NCBI RefSeq assembly: GCF_028736925.1 | Contig: NZ_JAQZAT010000023.1 | Location: 1-64,000 of the forward strand | Direction: 5' to 3' | Origin: Flavivirga sp. 57AJ16 | Lineage (GTDB): Bacteria > Bacteroidota > Bacteroidia > Flavobacteriales > Flavobacteriaceae | Length of the DNA stretch: 64,000 bases | Shown: one piece after another, positions 54,101 through 60,094 of the stretch | Position numbering within the stretch: position 1 is the stretch's first letter | How the letters are laid out: each line of letters starts with the position of its first letter | Position numbers and translations under genes: made by a program | Notes under the pieces: generated by a model | Databases searched by the model: none | What the model saw: only the letters and a program-made list of their open reading frames with translations | Told to the model about the DNA's origin: nothing

Positions 54101-57100
54101 TCTGCAACAACCATTAATTTAACAGGATTACCAGCAGGTAATCAGGTGATTATAGTAACAGACGAAACAACTGGATGTACCGATACGTTCACGGTACCAG
54201 TTGGTGAACCTACTATATTAACACTTGTAGAGTCATCAAACATTAATGCAAACTGTAATTTTGGAGCCCAGGTAACGGTAACTGCAAGTGATGGAACACC
54301 AGCGTATACTTATGCTTTTGTTCAAGATGGTGTAGCACCGGTTCCTGGAGATTATACAAATAGCTCTAGTGCCGTTTTAGATCCAGCTACAAATGTAAAT
54401 TGGGATGTTTGGGTACAGGATGCTAATGGCTGTACGGCACAAATAGATGTGGTTATTGCAACAGATCCATTACCAACGGTAACGGTTCCTGCATTGGCAT
54501 CGAATCAATGTAACTTAACAGGAGACCCATATACATTTACTATAACAGGTAGTACAGGTGTAGGGCCTTTGGAGTACTCCATAGGAACCGGTTTCCAATC
54601 TAGTGGGACCTTTACGGTTTCGGCTGCTGGAACATATACAGTAACAGTAAGGGATGCGAATGGCTGTACGGCAACCAGTGCGCCTATAACTATTTATGAG
54701 CCTTTAGGTATAACGCCAACCATAACAGCATTGCCTAGTTGTCTTGACAATGATGGGGTGATTACAGTAGATGCATCCGGAGGATCAGGAACTTATACCT
54801 ATGCTATAAGTCCGAATCCTGCATCCATAAGCTTAACCGGTAATGTGTTTTCTGGAGTACCATCAGGAACTTATACTGTTGAAATAACAGATACCGTAAC
54901 CTCGTGTACAAACAATGTATCGGTAACATTGTCTCCCGCAACACCAGTAACATTTACTACAGATGTGGTTAATGTGAGCTGTAATGGCGGTAATGATGGT
55001 TCAATTACCGTAAATTTAGCAGCAAGTAACGATAATCCAATTTATACGTATGAGATAACGGCTCCTATAGTAGTAGCGCCGCAAACCTCGAATATTTTTA
55101 CAGGATTGGTTGCTGGAAACTATACCGTACGGGTAAACTCAGGTAGAGGATGTTTCGATACGGCAGTTGTACCTGTTACAGAACCAACACTTTTAACGGT
55201 GTCTGGAACAGCAACGCCTTATGCGTGTGCACCAGATAATTCTGTAAATGCCTCTACATTGACCATTAATGAAGGAGCAGGAACAGGAACCGCACCATAT
55301 ACCTATAGTATAGATGGTACAAATTATTTTACTACAAATACATTTGATATCATAGATACAGGAAGTCCACAGACCATTAATATCTTTGTAAGAGATAATA
55401 ATGGATGTGTAGCGACCAATACGGTTAACATAGCGCCATTACCAACATTAACAGCAGCCACAGTGGCCATTGCAACACCTATTGATTGTAATGGTACAGG
55501 TTCGGTCGATATCATCGTTACTGGAGGTTCTGGTAACTTTACCTATCAAATGTTGCCAAGTGGTACACCACAGGCTTCAAATACCTTTAGTGTGACTGCT
55601 CCAGGAGATTACTATTTCCAGGTAAATGATCTGGACACAGGTTGTAGCCTAATCACAGATCCATTTACGGTAGTACCTTTTGATACGATTGATGCGGTAT
55701 TAACTGCAACAACAGCAGTAACTTGTTTTGCTGATACGAATGGTGCTTTTGAAATTAATGTTACTGGTTATACGGGACCTTATAATTATGATATCTTGGA
55801 TAGCACCGGTACTTCTGTGAGAGGGCTTACGGCTGCTAATACATCCACAAACCCCGAGATAGTTACAGGGTTATCAGGAGGTAATTATACAGTAGTTGTA
55901 ACAGAAACGGCAAGCCCTTTCTGTACCACAACATCGAATGTAGTTACTATAGATTCTCCACCTAGTGCATTAATAGTAACGGCAACAGAAACAGCTAGCG
56001 TAACCTGTGATAACAATGCAGGGACTATTACAGCTGTTGCCAGTGGAGGTAGAGGTACTTATGAGTATGAATTAACAGGTGCAGCGACCGTTGCGTATTC
56101 TCCAAACGGAACGTTTAGAGACTTGGCAGCAGGGGCTTATACCGTAAATGTAAGAGATGCCGGTGGCTGTATAGCTTCCGATCCGATTACACTTACCATT
56201 CCAGCACCTATTGATGCGACTGTGACCCCTAGTACAAACTTATTGTCTTGTTTTGGTGATACCAATGCGACCATTACGGTAAGTCTTGTGACGGGCGGAC
56301 AGGGAAGTAATTACTCTTATACCCTTAATATGGTGTCGCCTACGGCAACGTCATCAGGGCCTCAAACATCTCCTGTATTTACCGATTTAGGAGCAGGAAC
56401 CTATAATGTGACCGTTACCGATGGCTATAATTGTGTATTCAACTCACCTAATGTTGTTATAAATGAGCCTACTCAAATACAAACAACTTTAGCAAGTGCG
56501 ACTTCACAAACTTGTTTAACAAATGCCACGCTAACATTAAGTGCCACTGGAGGAACAGGACCTTATACGTATAGCGATACGCCAAATTTTGTAACGACAT
56601 TAGGATCATTTGCATCATCAACGACATTCCCGGTAGGGGTTGGAACACATGTTTATTATGTAAGGGATGCCAACGGTTGTAATGCGAATGTATCTAACGA
56701 AATTAAAATAGATCCGTTACCAACTTTAGTAGTTAATTTAGATTCTACGAATCCAACTATTAATTGTGCTGGTGATAATACAGGTGTTATAACAGCAACA
56801 GCTCAAGGTGGCTTAGGTAACTATGTTTACACTTTACAGGATACATCTGGAAATGATATAACTCCGGTAACTCAAGACAGTCCTGGTGTTTTCACCGATC
56901 TTGTAGCAGGAAGCTATCAAGTAATGGTAGAGAGTGGTGATTGTTTGGTTACTTCTGTAAGAATAGACATTACGGAACCTTCTCAACCATTAACGGCAAC
57001 TTTTGTTCCATCGGAAGTTACTTGTCCAGGAGCCAACGATGGTACGTTGCAAATAAATGCATCAGGAGGAACAGGGTTGATTAGATATGCCATTTCTCCT

Positions 57101-58207
57101 AGATTAGATCAGTTTTTTGAAACATCTTTATTTGAAAACCTAGCACCTGGTAATTATCAAGCCATAGCGCAGGACGAATTGGGTTGTTTTATATTTGAAA
57201 GTTTCACTATTGACTCTCCAGTTCCGGTCGTAGTAAGTCTGGTACCTAACTCGTTGATTCCTGAGATTTGTGAGGGCGATATGGATGGAGAATTTAGTGT
57301 TGATATATCAGGAGGGGTACAGCCATATAGTGTCGCTTTAGATGATATAAATGGCACTTACACCACTGGTGGTCCAACCCAAACCATATTTGATTTTTCA
57401 AATCTTGGAGGCGGAGACCATATCGTGTATGTTCGAGATGCCCTTGGTTGTGAGTCTGAATGGAATATAACATTCCCAGCATCGGTAAGAATTAATCCTG
57501 AAGCCAGTGTTGAATACGGTTGTACAGGTAATTTATCTACTAATACCGTTACAGTAACTATAGATACTAGTATAACAAACCCTGCCGATGTGGATTATTC
57601 GTTAGATGGTGGGCCATACCAAGCAAGCAATGTGTTTGTAAATGTGCCAGCTGGATTAGACCACTACATAGATGCTAGACATACAAATGGTTGTATTCAG
57701 AGAACGGAAAGTTTTGATATTTCTCAATTTGATCCACTGACGCTTGTTTTAGAGGATGGCGGATTAAATGAAATCGTTGCCGTAACCAGCGGCGGTGCCG
57801 AACCATATGAATACACACTTAATGATGAATCTTATGGTAGTGAGAATACATTTATTATTTATGCATCTGGAGATTATACGGTCACAGTGACAGACAGTAA
57901 CGGCTGTGTTGCTACGGCTACCAGATATTTTGAATATATAGATGTATGTATTTCTAATTTCTTTACACCAAATGGAGATGGTAATCAAGATGAATGGGGG
58001 CCAGGTTGCACATCCCAATATAAAGATTTAACTTTCGATATTTTCGATAGATATGGTCGGGAAATAGCAACATTACGTGTAGGTGATATGTGGGATGGAA
58101 AATATAATGACAACGAGCTTCCAACGGGGGATTATTGGTATGTTTTAAAACTCAATGATCCAAAAGATGATCGTGAATTTGTTGGGCACTTTACGCTTTA
58201 CAGATAA
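45128..58207 (+). CDS. giant SprB-like adhesin, T9SS type B substrate (4359 residues)
   Basis: A signal peptide is about 1-26 (LLIFLFSLQLFAQ). An N-terminal domain to about residue 360 carries DMRYIDIDSDATTFSSSSAD and AGLYWSAV, followed by a DUF11-like segment (NMVLTKTVEDASGNNIGG). From about residue 800 on there are dozens of Ig-like SprB-type modules with the signature APYTYSIDG...FSGLTDGTYTVTIRDDNGC and paired Cys. The last about 90 residues are the type B sorting domain (CISNFFTPNGDGNQDEWGPG, then LTFDIFDRYGREIATL and FVGHFTLYR). SprB moves on the surface and drives gliding in Flavobacterium; a motility or adhesion role is inferred here. A PorP/SprF gene follows after 42 bp. Confidence 0.9.
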   Translation: MKKPTIFKKELIVLLIFLFSLQLFAQNQVPFTPRFNQDLKGDIVLIGNNILGPDNNDFNNNSTYNHTVDMRYIDIDSDATTFSSSSADLAIPINPNIPAAANDCYEIVHAGLYWSAVTSGSESINNVKLRGPSGGYNDIVADDVIFDAGSTSVDGGNSFPYACYADVTNIIRALGTDQGTYTVANVSSAEGQTDTFSPRNGTGYSAGWSLFIVYQNPSYPGKSITSFDGFSTITSANNPTVDVAVSGFRTVPAPAPVRANFAFAALEGDKPITGDRLRINGTSLSDLNRASDNFFNSSVTGPVTRQPNSSNALGFDTGILAVPNPSNGVIDNDDTSATVRLESTGDTYFPYFFAFAVDIIAPNMVLTKTVEDASGNNIGGGLVGLGEELNYIIGFQNTGNDDATGLTIRDILPRNIEFDYPADMGLLPPGITVQSYNPTTRELIFAIDDSVVEENDPVLEIRFKVTVVRECSLLNNACDNIVSNQAFSTYRGTLNPLFVISDDPSYSTNTGCLITPGATNFLADINCTFEEDVILCGDNVVLTAGADYDTYSWSTSPSGTPVIGTTQSITVTTPGTYYVRNTATAPCQSIDQIFNVITYGAGVTNPLIPFADQVVTCPNDGKELPNIFMCGANDTRFIDTNITDTSSIIWERLDDTSCAAVPDIRCANEEVSCTWNQVQTGPDYLIDTAGQYRLTLNYTGGCFNQFYFNVYENVLVPTATTNDIICTTPGEIIVGDVPSGYEYSIDNVNFQPSNMFSITTAGIYTVYIRQIGVTPNPCIFTVPNIQIRERNFTVSTAITQPYCNGGQGSVLIAANDVRPQYYYSIYDGGTLINSVGPITASDYTFANLNPGTYTINVSTDDGCAYSGDITITEPPLLTATAALTSPLTCTDGEITVYPVGGTAPYFYFVNSTTVFQTLPQIPVTAAGTYNIRVVDSNNCFVDTSITVNAILPPDFNITKTDILCAGSGNVGEINVNVTNANGNSLRYSIDNGATFFNSPNFTGLAAGNYEVVVEYTTGPDVCVTAPQTISIIELSPITGTATLTTPYTCISDGVITVSGVSGGTAPYTYSIDGVTFQAGLTFSGLTDGTYTVTIRDDNGCTLVAPPITIDPLNPPTDLTFSHTALTCPSNTSDVTITGTTGGSGALEYQITAPAGSATAYQASNVFAGLAPGTYTFQVRDADNCTYSESYTIDPLPALSVLDQLINDVTCVGASDGAVRFTVSGSTGFTYTINGGASTVGTSPIDLTGLGAGTYTILVTDTATNCQETASVTVNEPSVSLSVTATESPITCNVDGSVVINATGGWGGNTFTLTQPDTTVLGPQGSNTFANLTQAGTYTVTVTDANGCTATDTFVLSTSTPPTATIGGDLCYDGVDAATLVATASGGQTPYEYNINGGPFGSSNTFTNLTPGTYTIIVRDAYGCTFTLPAQTIAPELTVSTVLAKDLDCSATPDAVITGTISGGTSPYTYELSLNGGAYGPLGSVVTPFNYLTAIAGDYRFRITDAQGCQAESNVVTITPITNPTATETSVNPTCNGAADGSVQITPAGGVGPYEYSFDGSAFTATSLYTGLIAGTYSYQVRDSKECIFNGSITLTEPSALAATAAVTTPFSCSVTNASQPGTITVTTTAGTGTAPYQYSFNGSGYSATNTFDVTDNGSDQTINYSVRDAQGCVFNDAVVITALNPPTSGSIIGNPITCTATTSTVTVTEAAGTGVAPLTYEITAPAASATSNGTGVFAGLAPDTYTFRVTDADGCYYEETYTVDPVINIVVTGTLINDVSCNGGLDGAVDFTVGSFAGTYSYTINGAPAVTGQSATTINLTGLPVGDQIIVVTDETTGCTDTFTVTVTEPANPLTFSTTSTSVFCSNDESQITVTAAGGTPGYMYAAVITGDPAPVAYGPSNVVTVDTNSGADLDWDVYVRDINGCITMNTVSVVSDALPTVTTPAIPSNQCMVTSAFTFTVTGTGVAPLEYSINGGASYQASSTFTVNAPGTYTVTIRDGNGCTATSATTTEVFAPLAASATLTKDLTCSVPTDASMDITVSGGNAPFAYRVNTNGGGYSGGPIAFAGTTFTYPTATVGTHQFEITDANGCTVETSTVTTNAIVPVTVSEASVDPTCNGFSDGSITLTALTGEAPFTYSIDAGTTFVSSNVFGGLTAGNYDYVVRDSKGCDATGTIILNDPALIDVTITSTPIVCNINTLGSFTATINSGGVASFVYTLYDTSFNQLATSGPTAATSYDFLGLTFGDYYITVVDANGCEYNSGIQRIETPPILTLDGFVDSNTCATGVDYTVTTTGGIAPYVFSIFGQPATASPPQASPTYTFTGLLHNTTYFLQVEDVNNCISILEILTPNAPSTIQITGTTSTDVTCNGGSNGTLNFTVQNYDPTVTDIDYIILDALSLLPVTPAINGTLTGAAGGPVSGNITTLPAGSYVLQVTEASGTQCPASHAFQITQPIQPLSASVTSNINANCNTGAQLTITTTGGTGPYQYAAGAPGFSPTFPADFDPNNVLNLDDTIRTNWDIVVRDANGCEVTLNETIVRDPDPTINPVAQQCFTGTPFNITITGTTSTASATYSIGGAYQASPNFTINAPGTYTLSIQDGNGCIASTSYVVEPQLLLDANMTQDLTCTVDASITLTPTGGTGTYTTFEVSVNGGPYNAIGSTYTTAAYGTYRFRVIDSQLCDAESNTITVTPRTTPTLTETHTDVSCIGGSDGSIVVTASNGIPPYQYSIDNGATFQASNVFNGLNAAGSPYNVVVRDAKNCDSGATVVNITEPIDVTGFATLTDGLTCGAGNATQSAIVTITPSGGTAPYTYSFDGGTNYTSNNTFTTNVAGPVSAIIRDSNGCLSAPIVQNVPALDPPTDLDFVSTPVTCLALTSDVTLTATDGVGPLAYAILSPASATGNVTGASSGLFTGLAPDTYLFEVTDANGCTYQESYTVDPVTNITVSGVLVNDVSCNGGSDGAVDFTVGSFAGTYSYTINGAPAVTGQSATTINLTGLPAGNQVIIVTDETTGCTDTFTVPVGEPTILTLVESSNINANCNFGAQVTVTASDGTPAYTYAFVQDGVAPVPGDYTNSSSAVLDPATNVNWDVWVQDANGCTAQIDVVIATDPLPTVTVPALASNQCNLTGDPYTFTITGSTGVGPLEYSIGTGFQSSGTFTVSAAGTYTVTVRDANGCTATSAPITIYEPLGITPTITALPSCLDNDGVITVDASGGSGTYTYAISPNPASISLTGNVFSGVPSGTYTVEITDTVTSCTNNVSVTLSPATPVTFTTDVVNVSCNGGNDGSITVNLAASNDNPIYTYEITAPIVVAPQTSNIFTGLVAGNYTVRVNSGRGCFDTAVVPVTEPTLLTVSGTATPYACAPDNSVNASTLTINEGAGTGTAPYTYSIDGTNYFTTNTFDIIDTGSPQTINIFVRDNNGCVATNTVNIAPLPTLTAATVAIATPIDCNGTGSVDIIVTGGSGNFTYQMLPSGTPQASNTFSVTAPGDYYFQVNDLDTGCSLITDPFTVVPFDTIDAVLTATTAVTCFADTNGAFEINVTGYTGPYNYDILDSTGTSVRGLTAANTSTNPEIVTGLSGGNYTVVVTETASPFCTTTSNVVTIDSPPSALIVTATETASVTCDNNAGTITAVASGGRGTYEYELTGAATVAYSPNGTFRDLAAGAYTVNVRDAGGCIASDPITLTIPAPIDATVTPSTNLLSCFGDTNATITVSLVTGGQGSNYSYTLNMVSPTATSSGPQTSPVFTDLGAGTYNVTVTDGYNCVFNSPNVVINEPTQIQTTLASATSQTCLTNATLTLSATGGTGPYTYSDTPNFVTTLGSFASSTTFPVGVGTHVYYVRDANGCNANVSNEIKIDPLPTLVVNLDSTNPTINCAGDNTGVITATAQGGLGNYVYTLQDTSGNDITPVTQDSPGVFTDLVAGSYQVMVESGDCLVTSVRIDITEPSQPLTATFVPSEVTCPGANDGTLQINASGGTGLIRYAISPRLDQFFETSLFENLAPGNYQAIAQDELGCFIFESFTIDSPVPVVVSLVPNSLIPEICEGDMDGEFSVDISGGVQPYSVALDDINGTYTTGGPTQTIFDFSNLGGGDHIVYVRDALGCESEWNITFPASVRINPEASVEYGCTGNLSTNTVTVTIDTSITNPADVDYSLDGGPYQASNVFVNVPAGLDHYIDARHTNGCIQRTESFDISQFDPLTLVLEDGGLNEIVAVTSGGAEPYEYTLNDESYGSENTFIIYASGDYTVTVTDSNGCVATATRYFEYIDVCISNFFTPNGDGNQDEWGPGCTSQYKDLTFDIFDRYGREIATLRVGDMWDGKYNDNELPTGDYWYVLKLNDPKDDREFVGHFTLYR
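48743..57400 (+). repeat. higher-order repeat of the adhesin, period 571-589 residues
   Basis: A module with the sequence [N/T][D/A]V[T/S]C...DGA, or close to it, starts at 48743, 50456, 52223, 53990 and 55712. Spacings are 1713, 1767, 1767 and 1722 bp, all multiples of three. Flanking modules recur in the same order after each start, for example GLAPDTYTFRVTDADG before it and NINANCN.GAQ after it in copies 3 and 4. Copies 2 and 4 share GSFAGTYSYTINGAPAVTGQ. The right limit is approximate. Confidence 0.7.
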
Positions 58208-58249
58208 TGCAAATAAGGCAATATAATTTTAAAAATTAAAAGGATTCAA

Positions 58250-59221
58250 ATGCAAAGACTCTCTCTATATTTATTTCTCTTGGTTATAGTTAACAGCTAT
58301 AGCCAAGAGTTAAATTTGCCTGTTTTTACACAATATTTGGCAGAAAATAATTTTGTGGTCTCACCGGCGTATGCTGGAATTGGAGATAATCTAAAGGTCA
58401 GGGCCAATGGGTTAACACAATGGGTAGGTATAAAAGATGCCCCACAGAACCAATCTATTTATGCCGATTTTAGAATTGCAGACCGCTCTGGTATTGGCGT
58501 ATCTTTTTATAACGATAGCAATGGGCTTACCATTCAAAAAGGCGCCAAATTTTCTTTTGCACATCATCTTATTTTAGATTATTATGCCAAAATGTATTTA
58601 TCATTTGGTATTTCTTATAATCTTAATAGTTTTAGAATTGATATTGATAAATTTGAAGCTTCTTCTCAAGACCCTTTCCCTGTGATACCAACAGATGATA
58701 GATCTACTACAAATAATAACTTTGATGTTAGTGCATTGTATAGGTTTAAAGGCTTTTTTATGAGTTTTAATGCTAATAATATTCTAGGTAAGGATATTGA
58801 TGAAGCCATTAGGACTTTAGAGCCTAACTTGCTCTTAAATTATCAAATATACTCTGGATATACATTTAGAGGTCCTAAAAAGAGTGGTTTGGAATTTGAG
58901 CCATCGGTCTATTATCAATTATTTAGTAGTGATAAAAGATCAAGTACGGATTTAAATTTTAAATTTAGAAAGTTTAGTAGGAACGAAGATTATTATTGGG
59001 CCGGAATCTCATATCGTTTTCTTAACGATCAATTTTTTAAACCTTTAAACATTGGTCCCATGGTTGGTTTTAAGAAGTCTATTTTTTACTTAGGGTATGC
59101 TTATCAAATTACAACCAATAATCTGTCCAGTTTTAACTCAGGTACTCATATGGTTACCATAGGATTGGACTTTTTACGTGGTATTAGTAACTGTCCATGT
59201 ACACAAAGCCCGGTACATTAA
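58250..59221 (+). CDS. PorP/SprF-family outer-membrane protein, partner of the giant adhesin
   Basis: The product is 323 residues, normal family length. The signal peptide is MQRLSLYLFLLVIVNSYSQ. The family opening is LPVFTQYLAENNFVVSPAYA, then GLTQWVGIKDAPQNQSIYAD, and it ends in beta-strands (HMVTIGLDFLRG) plus a short Cys-containing tail SNCPCTQ. SprF is required for surface localisation of SprB in gliding flavobacteria, and the gene order adhesin then sprF-like gene is kept here. Confidence 0.85.
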   Translation: MQRLSLYLFLLVIVNSYSQELNLPVFTQYLAENNFVVSPAYAGIGDNLKVRANGLTQWVGIKDAPQNQSIYADFRIADRSGIGVSFYNDSNGLTIQKGAKFSFAHHLILDYYAKMYLSFGISYNLNSFRIDIDKFEASSQDPFPVIPTDDRSTTNNNFDVSALYRFKGFFMSFNANNILGKDIDEAIRTLEPNLLLNYQIYSGYTFRGPKKSGLEFEPSVYYQLFSSDKRSSTDLNFKFRKFSRNEDYYWAGISYRFLNDQFFKPLNIGPMVGFKKSIFYLGYAYQITTNNLSSFNSGTHMVTIGLDFLRGISNCPCTQSPVH

Positions 59222-59426
59222 TTAAATCTTCCTTTATTTTTCAATAAAATAGTGCGCTATATTTTTTTGGGATGTATAATTATTCTCTTGATCAAGAATA
59301 ATTGTTTTTTCCCTTTTTACTCAGCAAACAGTCATGCTTGGGCGTTCCAGGGCGATGGAAAAATCTTTAATCTAAATTTTAAGGATACCTCATTGTGAGG
59401 CAGGCACGACCATAACAATCTCTTAA

Positions 59427-59640
59427 TTTAAGTTGAAAAGGACCATGTCATTCAGAGCCTAGCGAAGAATCTCATGGTCATTAACAAACAAGCCTAGATT
59501 CTTCAGTCGTGCCTCCTTCTGAATGACATGGCGGCTTTGTATTGTACAGAGGTAGTGTCATTCTGAGGAGTGCCCAAGCGTGACTGCCTGCACTGAGCGC
59601 AGAAGTGTGAGGATCTGTCCATAGTTTATTTCAACTTAAA
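59427..59640. repeat. nested extragenic inverted repeats
   Basis: Outer arms TTTAAGTTGAAA (59427-59438) and TTTCAACTTAAA (59629-59640) enclose a hairpin CATGTCATTCAGA / TCTGAATGACATG (59454-59531) with AGATTCTTC-type inner arms. A third, unpaired TGTCATTCTGAGGAGTGCCC copy follows. Confidence 0.55.
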
Positions 59641-59830
59641 ATCAAATAATGATAGTTCATTGTGAGGTCGGCAGACAGGGAGATACGATTAGCTTGTACT
59701 GAACGCAATCAAAGTGTCATAATCTTTTAACAAGAGCAGAAACGCACGCTACAAATACCCCATAAACTTGTTTCGTGGCAATTTACGCCCTTCCTAAACC
59801 ACCCATTACAAATTTTATTTGTTGTTATGT

Positions 59831-59992
59831 TATAGTTAAGTCGATATAAAACAGCATAGAATATTTGGAAATAAAAAATTGAAGTTCAAGGCAAAAAACA
59901 CAGGCATAACCTAGTTACGGCGAGTGTTTTTAACGAAGAAATTCGGTTTTTTACTCTGAAGGTTCATGTTATTTTATATTGATTTAGCTATA
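59831..59992 (-). mobile_element. 162-bp MITE-like element, copy 2 (inverted relative to copy 1)
   Basis: The left end TATAGTTAAGTCGATATAAA and the right end TTTATATTGATTTAGCTATA form the terminal inverted repeat. The interior runs AGCATAGAATATTTGGAAAT, then AACCTAGTTACGGCGAGTGT and ATTCGGTTTTTTACTCTGAA, the reverse of the copy at 6368-6529. The lengths agree exactly. Confidence 0.75.
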
Positions 59993-60094
59993 ATTTTAAA
60001 TACTGCTTTTCGAAAGCTTTAAAATTTAACATTTCATTAATAGGGAAAAAAAAGTTGAGAAGCGTCTTATTAATATAAACAAAAACAAACACTG

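Larger units (their letters stand above)
59222..60094. other. repeat-rich spacer before the M16 peptidase gene
   Basis: No gene. It contains nested inverted repeats (59427-59640) and the second 162-bp MITE (59831-59992). Motifs such as TGACTGCCTGCACTGAGCGC belong to the same style of extragenic repeat as TGAGCGCAGTCGAA at 17889. Confidence 0.6.
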
